Shown: positions 50,356 through 58,527, numbered from the stretch's first letter. The stretch is 64,000 nt of DNA from Paenarthrobacter aurescens TC1 (GCA_000014925.1 CP000474.1:1178001-1242000); one strand, 5' to 3'. Translations and numbers: made by a program. The notes: generated by a model from the sequence alone, not told the origin.

Positions 50356-51263
50356 TTGATTGGTCCTTCCGATGACTGAGCAGTGGCTGCTCTCAGCGCG
50401 ATTGCTTTCCGTGTGCGGGACTTGATCGTCTGCAGATGAGCAACTTCAGGAAGCTCTTCAAGCGGGACGCCGAGGAGGTTGTGGAGATCGGCGTAATGCA
50501 GGATTACCGCATCCAAACCGGCGTTCTCGGCGGCACTTAACAGGGCGTCATCCACATAACCTGCCAGGCTGATGTGCACTTGTTGCGCTGGTAGCGCGGC
50601 GCGAATGAAGGCGAGCGCCTCTCCCATTCCCGGGATCAGACGCGTTCGCGCACCGATCCGGCGGGACGTGGCCCCGAGCAGGCTTGTCAGGTCATTTGAT
50701 CCGACGACGACTCTCGTGGCGCCCGCCCCAAGGAGGTCTCGGGAGCTGAAGGCAAGCGAGGGAACTTCAATCATTGTTCCAACTTCGACATCGGCTCCCA
50801 GGTGGGACTGCACTCGGTCGCGGTACCAGACATACTCGTCGACCGAAGATACGAACGGCGCGATGAGATGGAGGTTCGAGTGCGTAGACAGAACGGACTT
50901 CAGTACATCCAGCTCGGCATCCAGGCTGGCTGGGAACTTCATATGGCGGCGTACGCCGCGAAGTCCCGTGAGGTCATGTATGGTCTCCGTCGTCTGCTGT
51001 TCAACCCCCCGGAGTACATTCGCTTCAGCTCCTGTGACTTCCATAGTTCGATAGCCCACACTGGAACATGTGTCAGCGCAGATCTGACACATGTACTCGT
51101 ACAGGCGCTGCTGAGCATCTTCCTCGGTTGGGTAGGCCAAAAGTTCGCGGAATAGGTACTCCGATCGCACGAGGCCAACGCCGTCGTAACGTGCAATGAA
51201 CTCACTGCCCGGTCGCTCACCGCTTAGCGCGAGCGCGATCGGAATCGATGCTTGGAACGTCAC
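50352..51263 (-). CDS. Stand-alone PEP-utilising-enzyme C-terminal barrel
   Basis: 303 residues with a GTG start that overlaps the previous stop (GTGA). It matches only the PEP/pyruvate-binding TIM barrel of PEP synthase, PPDK and enzyme I: GVGLVRSEYLF (substrate Arg), then ADVEVGTMIEVPSLAF (metal Glu) and VVVGSNDLTSLL (Asn, Asp). At the place of the catalytic CGE it has HISLAGYVDD, so the proton-donating Cys is replaced by Ala. The ATP-grasp and swivelling His domains are absent. It may use the enolate site for other chemistry. The family assignment is firm; the function is unknown. Confidence 0.82.
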   Translation of the reverse strand: MTFQASIPIALALSGERPGSEFIARYDGVGLVRSEYLFRELLAYPTEEDAQQRLYEYMCQICADTCSSVGYRTMEVTGAEANVLRGVEQQTTETIHDLTGLRGVRRHMKFPASLDAELDVLKSVLSTHSNLHLIAPFVSSVDEYVWYRDRVQSHLGADVEVGTMIEVPSLAFSSRDLLGAGATRVVVGSNDLTSLLGATSRRIGARTRLIPGMGEALAFIRAALPAQQVHISLAGYVDDALLSAAENAGLDAVILHYADLHNLLGVPLEELPEVAHLQTIKSRTRKAIALRAATAQSSEGPIN

Positions 51264-52072
51264 CGGTTGCCCCCGTCGTTGGTTGTCCGATGACTGATGC
51301 TAAGGGTCAGATGTTGACATTCCTCGAGGACTGAGTTGACCCACTGGGTGGGCCGCCCCGGATGCAGCCGCGCATGAGTAACTATGTTCCAGTACGTGCT
51401 GTACAGGTTTTCGTCATCACTTACGGCCCGCAACAGCTTGGGCCTCCATTTTCCGCGGCCGGTCACGAGCTCGCCCCTTGAGGCGATAAAGGCGTCAATG
51501 GTCTTTTCGTACGCGAATTGGGCCGACAGCACGGCGCATTCGGAATGCCCTGCGTCGAGCTGGCCGGTGGCATCCTCGATGTAGCCCTCTCCTTCGTTCA
51601 GAAGCGCGTTTGAAATGACGGTCAAGAAGTGCGAATCCGCCAAACGCTCCTGTGCCGTACGCAGCCAAGCCGGCGATGTGAGCGCTTGCCCGGTCGAGAA
51701 CTTTGTCAACAACCCCAACTCCCGTGGAGTGAGTTGTGGACTATCAAATACGTCGATACCCTCGAATTTGCCTAGCAGCTGATCGACTTGGTCTGGGGTC
51801 CAGAACTCGAGATCGAGACGTCTGTCCCCCTCGAGCGTCCTAATTCGGATGCTCGGAAGCGTGAGCGCAACGGCGGCGAACTTGTCGTTGGATTGGCTGT
51901 GGATGTTCGACGTGACGACGAAGATATCCAAGTCACTGTTTTTGTTGCCCCAGCCTCGTGTCACCGAACCTGCCGCATAGATTGCTGCGGGCACTTCCGT
52001 GTCGCCCAGACTCAACTTCACACGTAGTAGAGCATTTTCGAGTTCCACATCCAGATTCGGTTTCAAAGCCAA
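51260..52072 (-). CDS. Nucleotidyltransferase-domain protein with helical C terminus
   Basis: 270 residues, TTG start overlapping the oxygenase stop. The N-terminal polymerase-beta-like nucleotidyltransferase has AAGSVTRGWGNKNSDLDIFV with the GS and SDLD catalytic elements, and a third acid in RRLDLEFW. The C-terminal helical region (about 150-260, EGYIEDATGQLDAGHSECAV onward) looks HEPN- or KNTase_C-like. It may adenylylate a peptide or small molecule, as in antibiotic nucleotidyltransferases. Its place between oxygenase and barrel genes argues for biosynthesis, not a toxin-antitoxin pair. Confidence 0.78.
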   Translation of the reverse strand: MALKPNLDVELENALLRVKLSLGDTEVPAAIYAAGSVTRGWGNKNSDLDIFVVTSNIHSQSNDKFAAVALTLPSIRIRTLEGDRRLDLEFWTPDQVDQLLGKFEGIDVFDSPQLTPRELGLLTKFSTGQALTSPAWLRTAQERLADSHFLTVISNALLNEGEGYIEDATGQLDAGHSECAVLSAQFAYEKTIDAFIASRGELVTGRGKWRPKLLRAVSDDENLYSTYWNIVTHARLHPGRPTQWVNSVLEECQHLTLSISHRTTNDGGNR

Positions 52073-52953
52073 TGTTTGTCCAGTCTTTCGTCCAAGAACC
52101 CCTCAGCCAAGAGTTTTTCTGCGATTTTTTCGTCCCGAAAAGCCCCGGTACGGCCGAACGCGGTGATGGTGTCGCGTGCTGGGCGCTGCTTCGAAGAAGT
52201 CATCGTTGAAGGTGGCGAGTCCTTCACAATGTTGCGTGCCGATTCAATATCAAACCCCAAACTGCAGTAGGACTGAATTTCGGCTTCGACGTCGGGTGCC
52301 AGGAATGCCTCGACCATGCGCGGCAGTTGGGAAACTACGCTCTGACGCTGTGTTGGACTGAGATGCGGCCACACTTCGTCCAAAACGGACCGGAAGAATA
52401 CATCATGGCGACCCTCATCTTTCGCATGGTCAGCAACGACCTCCCGGGCGGACGGCAAAATGCGCTCATCATGCGGTATGTCAGCGAGAAGACTTGAAAT
52501 CAAGGTTTCGCTAACCACGGCACTGAAAAACCGAAGAAGGCGCGTCTGAGGTCCTTCAGTGCCATGGAAAATCTGTTCGAGGCGCCATTCGAAGGCCGGC
52601 GCGACAAGGGTCGGCGCTATCGCTGTCCGCTTCGCGAGGGCTTCCGTGTAGTCATATGCACTTTGAGCATGCCAGGCCTCGTCGGTCGTGATCTTGTAAG
52701 CTCCCGCGCGGGTCTGTGCTGCAAAGTCGACGTCGTAGCGATTCAGGCTTATTGACGACGTGACGGGAAGTACAACCACCTGCTCCAGTACTGTCGTGAA
52801 GTGCATGTATTGATACAAGTACTGCAGTCCCACGGCCTGGAGGACTTCCGTCGGGGCGTCCTTGAGTTGCTCGTGACGCATTCCCCCCATTAGTTCCGGG
52901 GGATAGAAGAAGTAGGCGCCGCGGTCTGCTTCAGTGGCCTCGTAGCGCTTCAT
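52063..52953 (-). CDS. AurF-like diiron oxygenase
   Basis: 296 residues, all-helical ferritin-like. The ligand pattern fits the AurF family of N-oxygenases: Glu in HFTTVLEQVVVLPV, ExxH in TTDEAWHAQSA, Glu in VVSETLISSLLA, and H-x3-E-x2-H in VADHAKDEGRHDVFF. Thus seven ligands are visible. AurF relatives oxidise amines to nitro or hydroxylamino groups; others hydroxylate carbon. ATG start without a strong ribosome binding site. It is the first enzyme gene after the peptide and hairpin. The substrate is unknown. Confidence 0.8.
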   Translation of the reverse strand: MKRYEATEADRGAYFFYPPELMGGMRHEQLKDAPTEVLQAVGLQYLYQYMHFTTVLEQVVVLPVTSSISLNRYDVDFAAQTRAGAYKITTDEAWHAQSAYDYTEALAKRTAIAPTLVAPAFEWRLEQIFHGTEGPQTRLLRFFSAVVSETLISSLLADIPHDERILPSAREVVADHAKDEGRHDVFFRSVLDEVWPHLSPTQRQSVVSQLPRMVEAFLAPDVEAEIQSYCSLGFDIESARNIVKDSPPSTMTSSKQRPARDTITAFGRTGAFRDEKIAEKLLAEGFLDERLDKHWL

Positions 52954-52988
52954 CGTTGCTTCTTTGCTCCAAAGTGTGCTTCGCGTGC

Positions 52989-53024
52989 GGACCAGCCATG
53001 GCCGCCCGTCGCCACGACTGGTCC
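52989..53024 (-). terminator. Hairpin between peptide gene and enzyme genes
   Basis: 13-base arms (52989-53001 GGACCAGCCATGG and 53012-53024) pair at 11 of 13 positions around a 10-base loop. Placed 10 bases after the peptide stop, it could be a partial terminator or RNA-stabilising element giving more peptide than enzyme. Confidence 0.55.
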
Positions 53025-53034
53025 TTCAATCGAT

Positions 53035-53103
53035 TTAGGACAGGGCCTTCATGATCTTGTCGCTCGAGACTTTGGTAGCCTCCGGCTTTGTGTACTTGCG
53101 CAT
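53035..53103 (-). CDS. 22-residue peptide, putative modified-peptide precursor
   Basis: The ATG at 53103 is preceded by AAAGGAGG with 5-base spacing, the strongest ribosome binding site in the window. The product begins MRKYTKPEAT, has a KVSSDK middle and ends KIMKALS before TAA. The KYxKPE start resembles leader regions of several ribosomally made peptides (Y-x2-P motif of lasso and related leaders). It is short, basic, without Cys, and followed by a hairpin and five overlapping enzyme genes. A role as substrate or scaffold is inference; it could also be a regulatory leader peptide. Confidence 0.6.
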   Translation of the reverse strand: MRKYTKPEATKVSSDKIMKALS

Positions 53104-53149
53104 GATTTCCTCCTTTCTGCGTAGTTTCGCCTATGAACAGAGTGCCCTC

Positions 53150-53197
53150 CCGAAATCACCCCTAGTCGCAAAAGGGACAAACTAGGTGGTGATTTGG
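53150..53197. promoter_or_regulatory. Inverted repeat upstream of the peptide gene
   Basis: GACTAGGGGTGATTTCGG (minus strand, 53150-53167) and AACTAGGTGGTGATTTGG (plus strand, 53180-53197) form an inverted repeat with one inserted base and a 12-base centre. A further GACTAGG is at about 53254. It is a likely operator of the cluster, 45-95 bases before the peptide start. Confidence 0.5.
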
Positions 53198-53271
53198 GGA
53201 AAATTAGGTAGCGAAATTATCCAAAATGAGTGCTCAACGGACCCGACTAGGTATCCGGCGACCAAGTGGTG

Positions 53272-53775
53272 CTAGAGCAGGACGGTCGAAGTCGCAATCC
53301 GTTGTGGAACCTTAGGCCAATCCGCCTTGGTGCGCCGACCCCGGAATTTCAGCGGTCCGGCGTCCTGACTTTCCCGGGTGTAGATACGCGCGGGTGGCCC
53401 CGCGGAGGGAAGATCACCATGGGGGTTTTCCGGTTCAGCAGATTGGCCGTCCAGTAGGTCGGCCAGGGCGTCGAGCCGTTGGTTCCAATAATGTGCGTAG
53501 TCTTTCAGCCAGGTGCTGACTTCCTTAAGTCGTTCGGCTTGGAGGTGGTACATCCTGTGTCGGCCATGCCGTTCCTCGCGGACCAAGCCTGCTTCTTTGA
53601 GGACCGACAGGTGTTCTGACGCACTGGAACGGCTGAGATCCAGCCGTCCCGTGAGTTCGCCCGCCGTGAGGGGTCTTCGCAGGAGGCAGTCGAGGATGGT
53701 GTGCCGCGACGGGTTCGCGAGGGCGCCGAAGACGTCGGCGCGGGAAGGTGCAATGAATTGGGCCCAAATTTGCAC
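53272..53775 (-). CDS. ArsR-type winged-helix regulator
   Basis: The start is uncertain. The GTG at 53775 gives the family-like N terminus QIWAQFIAPSRADVFGALAN; the frame is open to 53943, but that part overlaps the sigma-factor gene end. About 167 residues. The winged helix runs PSRHTILDCLLRRPLTAGEL, then LSRSSASEHLSVLKEAGLVR and HGRHRMYHLQ. A C-terminal tail of about 60 residues is unlike the usual ArsR end. It is encoded upstream of, and in the same direction as, the peptide cluster and might control it. Confidence 0.75.
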   Translation of the reverse strand: MQIWAQFIAPSRADVFGALANPSRHTILDCLLRRPLTAGELTGRLDLSRSSASEHLSVLKEAGLVREERHGRHRMYHLQAERLKEVSTWLKDYAHYWNQRLDALADLLDGQSAEPENPHGDLPSAGPPARIYTRESQDAGPLKFRGRRTKADWPKVPQRIATSTVLL

Positions 53776-53911
53776 AGCGACACTTCGCTCAGGGGGTACT
53801 CCGTGCGCTCCCTGAAGGCAACGGGGGCGCTGGGCTTGCGTACATCTGCACATCTGACAGAGCCTCCCACCAAGCCTGACGTAGGCGAAGAGTTCGAGGC
53901 GATGCGCGAGG

Positions 53912-55498
53912 CTAGGGAGCGCTGTCCGAGACCGTTGTTTCAATGGCCGTAAGCGTTATAGCCGTTCCTGCCGGTATGTTGCCTTGCGCCTGCGTAAGGA
54001 CTTCCCGCTCTCCGATGAGTAAACCTGTTGCGGGATCGATGATGATGTCCTGCCTACTATGAGAGGCGTCCTCCACGCGCCCGATTGCAACGCCTACTCG
54101 CCCATTCAACGTTGCCTGCGCATCGGTCACGGTCACTCCTGGGATCAGCGCGGCGGCCTTGTACAGAGCGGCTCGTAGATCTGCGGGAACCATCCCGCTT
54201 CGCAGAAGGTCAGCGATGAAAACCAGGGCCTCACCATCGACAGACTGCCCATGGCCAAGCGTTTTCTTATAAATGTTGTTCAGGAGCAGGTAAGGGTCCC
54301 GGGGCAAAGAATCCAGGTAATTGGCCGAGGGAAAACCGGACTGTTCCGGAGGCCCATAGAAACCGCCGTTCACCGCCCGCAGTGTCTCTCCTGTCGGGGT
54401 TCCGAGTTGGCCGTTCATTGCATACTCTTTGGAGGCTTCATCGAAGAACACCGTTGGAATCCGGCCTGAGCGCTCCCATACCCATTCATCCATGCGGTTG
54501 GCCGGAATGTACATGGTCATGTTCTCGATATCGAGCCACTGGAACTGTCGGCCGTTCTCATCCACAGATGTGCTGCCCCAGAGATTGCTGCTTTCAATCT
54601 TCAGGTACTGGCCAGGGTTGACTACGGGGTCAGCGTTTTGGATGGTGGTTTGCGCGGCATCGTTCAAGACTTGGGCGGCCTGGGCCGTTGCAGCACCCCG
54701 CCAACCCGTGGGACCGATCACGTCGACTGCCACAAGCACGGCCACTGCTGCGACAGCAGCCACCAAGGATATGCCTACCTTCTTCGATCCTTTTCTTTTC
54801 CTAGTGGGTAATGACCATGCAGAGGCCAAGGATGGGGAAATGCGGTGAAGCAGCCTTTCTCGCCCCTCCTCTATGGTCGAGTCCTTGGGAACAGGTGTCT
54901 TTTCACGCATTGCGCGAAGAAGCGCTAACTCGTCCTGTTCGATCTCCTTGTCTTCTGTGTGATTTTGGGCAGCTGCATCACGAAGGATGCGCCGGGCCCT
55001 GTTCAGACGCGACCTGACTGTACCTACAGGAACACCAGTGGCTAGCGCTATGCCGTCATAGGTCAGATCGGCCCAGGCATAGAGCAGAAGGCACTCCCTG
55101 TCCGCGGATGAAAGCTTTCGCATTGCGGTCGCGAGGCGCGCTGTAGTGGCCGCTGCATCAAGTCGTTCGGCAACACGGTCAGTTCCGTCGCCGTAGCTTT
55201 CACGGCCTGCAGCTTTCGCGAAAGCTTTGAGACGCCTGGCCTCAGCACGGTGGTGCCGGCGGAGCAAATTGGTAGCGATACCAAAGAGCCAGGGTCTGGC
55301 GTCCTCGGACCTGTGGTCAAAAGATTCCCGACTCTCAAAGGCAACCAAGAATGTCTGTGCCATGACGTCATCAGCGACGGATTCACCAGCTCTGGTGGCC
55401 GCATATCGGTGCACTGAACGGCAGTACTTGTCGTAAAGCGCAGCGAATGCTTGCGGATCATCGCGGGAGCTACGTATGAGGTCACTGTCGGTCGTCAC
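53912..55498 (-). CDS. ECF sigma factor fused to membrane-anchored CU044_5270-like domain
   Basis: About 528 residues from GTG 55498 (GAAAGGG upstream). Residues 1-175 are an ECF sigma-70 factor: region 2 (AFAALYDKYCRSVHRYAATR, then DARPWLFGIATNLLRRHHR) and region 4 (LSSADRECLLLYAWADLTYD, then VPVGTVRSRLNRARRILRDA). Then comes the beginning of a CU044_5270-type protein (DELALLRAMREKTPVPKDS), one membrane helix (VGISLVAAVAAVAVLVAVDV) and an outer domain of about 260 residues. In relatives I know these are two adjacent genes; here they are one frame. The result would be a membrane-tethered sigma factor. Confidence 0.82.
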   Translation of the reverse strand: MTTDSDLIRSSRDDPQAFAALYDKYCRSVHRYAATRAGESVADDVMAQTFLVAFESRESFDHRSEDARPWLFGIATNLLRRHHRAEARRLKAFAKAAGRESYGDGTDRVAERLDAAATTARLATAMRKLSSADRECLLLYAWADLTYDGIALATGVPVGTVRSRLNRARRILRDAAAQNHTEDKEIEQDELALLRAMREKTPVPKDSTIEEGRERLLHRISPSLASAWSLPTRKRKGSKKVGISLVAAVAAVAVLVAVDVIGPTGWRGAATAQAAQVLNDAAQTTIQNADPVVNPGQYLKIESSNLWGSTSVDENGRQFQWLDIENMTMYIPANRMDEWVWERSGRIPTVFFDEASKEYAMNGQLGTPTGETLRAVNGGFYGPPEQSGFPSANYLDSLPRDPYLLLNNIYKKTLGHGQSVDGEALVFIADLLRSGMVPADLRAALYKAAALIPGVTVTDAQATLNGRVGVAIGRVEDASHSRQDIIIDPATGLLIGEREVLTQAQGNIPAGTAITLTAIETTVSDSAP

Positions 55499-55682
55499 AA
55501 GCTGTATTGCCCTTTCACAGGAAAAGAGTTCACGGCAGCCACAACAAAAGATGCTCACGCTTGTGGTTGCACGCTCTGCATCCCGAAAACAGTCCTTTGT
55601 GCGTGCCTTGGTGCCAAAAGAGTTGCTGGGCGGGGACGAGCTTCAGTTTGGGGGGCGGATCGCTGTCCACCCCGATGACTTC

Positions 55683-56189
55683 TTAGGAGGTTTCGCCGTC
55701 GTTGTTTGTCAGCAGGAACTTGCGCAAGAGGTCGGCGAGCTGTGTCCGCTCGGTCTTGGATAGTCCTTGGAGCATCTTCTGCTGGTTCTCGACGTGGTGT
55801 TCCACCACCTCATCCACCAAGGCGAGTCCCTCGGGCGTGAGGCTGATCAGCAGTTGCCGGCGATTGTCCGGGTTGGTCTCACGGTGTACCAGCCCGCGGT
55901 TGACGAGTCGGTCCACGCGGTTGGTCATGGCTGCGGAGCCGATCATGGTGAGGCTGGCCAGTCGTCCTGGCGTAAGCGGAGCCTCGGCTGCTGAGCGGCG
56001 CAGCGTTGCGAGGACGTCGAACTCCCAGGGCTCCAGCCCGAACCGGTTCATGAACTTCTGGATGTCCAGTGAAGCCAAGCGGCTGGCCCTATTGAGGCGC
56101 CCAAGGATGCCCATGGAGTTGACGTCCAGGTCGGGGCGCTCTTTGTTCCACTGCTCCAGAATCAGGTCTACTGCGTCGCGGTCCATCAT
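55683..56189 (-). CDS. MarR family regulator
   Basis: 168 residues. The winged helix is central: FGLEPWEFDVLATLRRSAAE, then LTPGRLASLTMIGSAAMTNR, VDRLVNRGLVHRETNPDNRR and LLISLTPEGLALVDE. GGAGG lies just before the ATG. It is divergent from the EamA exporter gene with an 84-base gap that contains a dyad, so it probably represses that transporter in response to a small aromatic or metabolite. Confidence 0.9.
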   Translation of the reverse strand: MMDRDAVDLILEQWNKERPDLDVNSMGILGRLNRASRLASLDIQKFMNRFGLEPWEFDVLATLRRSAAEAPLTPGRLASLTMIGSAAMTNRVDRLVNRGLVHRETNPDNRRQLLISLTPEGLALVDEVVEHHVENQQKMLQGLSKTERTQLADLLRKFLLTNNDGETS

Positions 56190-56244
56190 CCTCCAATGCT
56201 TGACCTCAAACAGTACAGCACCTACATTGTCTTACATCAAATAG

Positions 56245-56256
56245 TTCGACATCGAA
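56245..56256. promoter_or_regulatory. Candidate MarR operator
   Basis: TTCGA-CA-TCGAA is a dyad with perfect 5-bp arms in the divergent gap between marR-like and eamA-like genes. Confidence 0.45.
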
Positions 56257-56273
56257 ATGTATGGAAGTGAACA

Positions 56274-57200
56274 ATGTCCGCTTTGAGGACTGTCAGCAAG
56301 CCCATCAGTTCCGGCATGGCGCAAGGTTCCCCTCGAGACCTCTTCATCACTGCACTCGCGCCGATGGTGTGGGGATCTACCTACCTGGTGACCACTGAGT
56401 TTCTCCCCGCCGACCGGCCGCTCCTGGCCGCAACCGTGCGGGCACTACCGGCGGGCATCGTTCTGATGCTCGTCACACGAACGTGGCCGCGGGGGAGCTG
56501 GTGGTTCAAAGCAGCGGCGCTGGGGGCGCTCAACATTGGACTGTTCTTCTTCCTCCTGTTCTTCACCGCATACCAATTGCCGGGTGGGCTGGCTGCGCTG
56601 GTCATGTCTATCCAGCCCCTGTTTGTGCTCTTCCTTGGGGTGCTGCTGCTGGGGGAGGGGATCCGTTTTATGCACGTGGTTGCCTGCGCGGTGGGAGCAG
56701 CCGGTGTTGGCTTGCTCGTCCTGCGTTCCGACGCGACGCTGACTCTTGTGGGTGTGCTCGCCGGGTTGGCGGCGGCGCTGAGCATGGCAGCCGGGATAGT
56801 TCTCACCAAACGCTGGGGAAGGCCCGACGGCGTGGGGCTGCTTGGGTTTACCGGCCTGCAGTTGGCGATGGGTGGCGTGATGTTGCTGCCCGTGACATTG
56901 GTTGTTGAGGGGCTGCCGGGGTCGGTTACTTTGCCTAACCTGGCGGGGTTTGCGTACCTCAGCGTTGTCGGTGCCTTGGCCGCCTACGCGGTGTGGTTCC
57001 GGGGGATCCAGCGGTTGCCCACGATGGTGGTGTCGTTCCTGGGATTCCTGAGCCCGCTTGTGGCTACGGTGCTGGGGTTTGTGTTTTTGGGGGAGTCGTT
57101 GTCGGGGTGGCAGTTGATTGGGGCGGTCTTGGTGCTGGGGTCGGTGTTTTTGGTGCAGCGGCCGGTTGGTACCGCGTGGCCAAGATTCCCGCAAAGGTAA
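56274..57200 (+). CDS. EamA/DMT family transporter
   Basis: 308 residues with ten hydrophobic helices in two EamA repeats: TALAPMVWGSTYLVTTEFLP at the start and VGVLAGLAAALSMAAGIVLT in the second half. The ending FLGESLSGWQLIGAVLVLGS is typical of drug/metabolite exporters of the YedA/RhaT type. Divergent MarR control is likely. The last third is unusually G-rich. Confidence 0.88.
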   Translation: MSALRTVSKPISSGMAQGSPRDLFITALAPMVWGSTYLVTTEFLPADRPLLAATVRALPAGIVLMLVTRTWPRGSWWFKAAALGALNIGLFFFLLFFTAYQLPGGLAALVMSIQPLFVLFLGVLLLGEGIRFMHVVACAVGAAGVGLLVLRSDATLTLVGVLAGLAAALSMAAGIVLTKRWGRPDGVGLLGFTGLQLAMGGVMLLPVTLVVEGLPGSVTLPNLAGFAYLSVVGALAAYAVWFRGIQRLPTMVVSFLGFLSPLVATVLGFVFLGESLSGWQLIGAVLVLGSVFLVQRPVGTAWPRFPQR

Positions 57201-57276
57201 AGGCGCTCAGGTGAGTGCCTTAGTAAAAGCTCGACGGCATCGCGCGGCTTGAGTCGATGGTACGACGTCCGCTGAC

Positions 57277-57679
57277 GTGGTGCTGCGTCACAACATCGCC
57301 CAGGACGATTTCCGGTTGGGTGGAAGCAGGAGCGGCATCGGCAGGCACTATATCTACAACAACACCTTCTACTGCCCGTCGCGGGGGTTATTGGATGACA
57401 TGACCGGACCGCGCGAGGTCCGCAACAACCTGTTCATGGCACCGGGTGGTGGTCTTGGTGCTGTCGTTGCCGAACTGACTGACCGGGCTGGCTACGAATT
57501 CTTCGTTTGTTGCGGCTTCCGCTGCTAATTACCAGCGGCACATGCAGGCCTATGTCGGTGGGCCCTCGACCGTGGTGCGGATTGATGAGCCGGTTCGGGT
57601 GTTCGCGACGAAGACCGACATTCCCGCCGGCGTTCGAGGTCTCGAGGGTGACGCTGCCGCAGGGGAGGTGCGCCGCTAA
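57277..57679 (+). pseudogene. Frameshifted gene debris, partly beta-helix-like
   Basis: 57277-57528 encodes IGRHYIYNNTFYCPSRGLL and PREVRNNLFMAPGGG, the N-N-T-F and N-N-L-F rungs of right-handed parallel beta-helix proteins. A second frame (57503-57679) encodes HMQAYVGGPSTVVRIDEPVR and VFATKTDIPAGV, which look protein-like. The two may be parts of one broken gene or of two. No start, domain end or ribosome binding site is convincing. Confidence 0.45.
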
Positions 57680-58291
57680 ATGACGGGCTGAACGTGATGG
57701 GTATTGATGTGGGGTTGGGGTAGTAGGTCGATGAAGAAGGTGTGGGACCCGCAGGAATGCGGTTCCCACCTTTCCGCAATCTTGGCCGCCTGTAGATCTG
57801 CAGGTATGCCTCCGCTTATTTGGCGATCCAAGATCCACGCGAACGCTAGTGAATCGACGGTGTTCGCCACAGGTTCAGCTTGACCGCTGACGTGATCCAG
57901 AAGCCTAGCCGGTCCCGCGGTAGGGCATCGATTCCGTCATCGTAGCAAGTGAATTGGCCCGTTCGACGATGTCTCGCCCAAGGACAGCCGCTCATGGCAT
58001 GACGATAACGCGAGGTCGAAGTCTATGGGCGTGTTCAAAGTAACTGTTGATGATATGAACAGTGTTAATTTACGTGCTGTTGATGACAGCGACTGTCCTG
58101 TCCTGAGGGCGAAAAGCGAGCCCCGAGCCATTGTTTGTGGACTTTCAACACGGCGATAAGAAGGAGTAGAGGCGCTTGCGCGGACTCCTTTATACTCGCG
58201 CCCTTGATTGGGGCGAGGTGGAGTCAAAACAGGCGAGCATTCCGAGGCATGTGTCCAAGTTAAGTAGAAGTCTGCTACCCCAGACTAAGAA

Positions 58292-58317
58292 GGGATCTCG
58301 TCTTTCAAGGAGATCCC
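58292..58317 (-). terminator. Hairpin downstream of the defence operon
   Basis: A perfect 8-bp stem GGGATCTC/GAGATCCC with a 10-base loop, followed on the minus strand by TTCTTAGTCT. It lies about 210 bases after the DUF4420 stop. Confidence 0.5.
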
Positions 58318-58527
58318 CTCTGCATTAGGACCGGTATTTCCTTCCGTCCACCTAGGCGGCATGCGTGCTTGGTATGTCGGAAGAGCCTGTGACAGCGGGC
58401 TGAAAGTCCTTGAGACGGGTTTTGTTCTACCGGGTTTTGGCGATGCCAATCAGATATCCGAGAACGTGAAGGTTGAGAGGACTGCGGTACTAGCGCAAAC
58501 TATGCCCGGATTTTACGCGACAGTCCT

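Larger units (their letters stand above)
57201..58527. other. 1.3-kb region without an intact gene
   Basis: Only short frames occur on both strands. 57277-57679 holds recognisable protein-like debris (listed separately). 57680-58290 has frames such as 57937-58227 on the minus strand that look random. 58292-58317 is a hairpin. Base composition falls from G-rich to nearly even GC. It separates the EamA gene from the defence operon and is probably a decayed insertion zone; I see no transposase or integrase remnant. Confidence 0.6.

Noticed and set aside
51260..52072. Reading the nucleotidyltransferase as a MNT-HEPN toxin-antitoxin component
   Set aside because: No separate HEPN toxin gene is adjacent, and it is translationally coupled to biosynthetic-type genes on both sides.
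53775..53943. Upstream extension of the ArsR reading frame
   Set aside because: It would overlap the sigma-factor gene end by 32 bases, and its Cys/Arg-rich residues are unlike ArsR N termini.
57937..58227. 96-codon minus-strand frame in the gene-poor region
   Set aside because: No ribosome binding site, no domain-like pattern and random composition.
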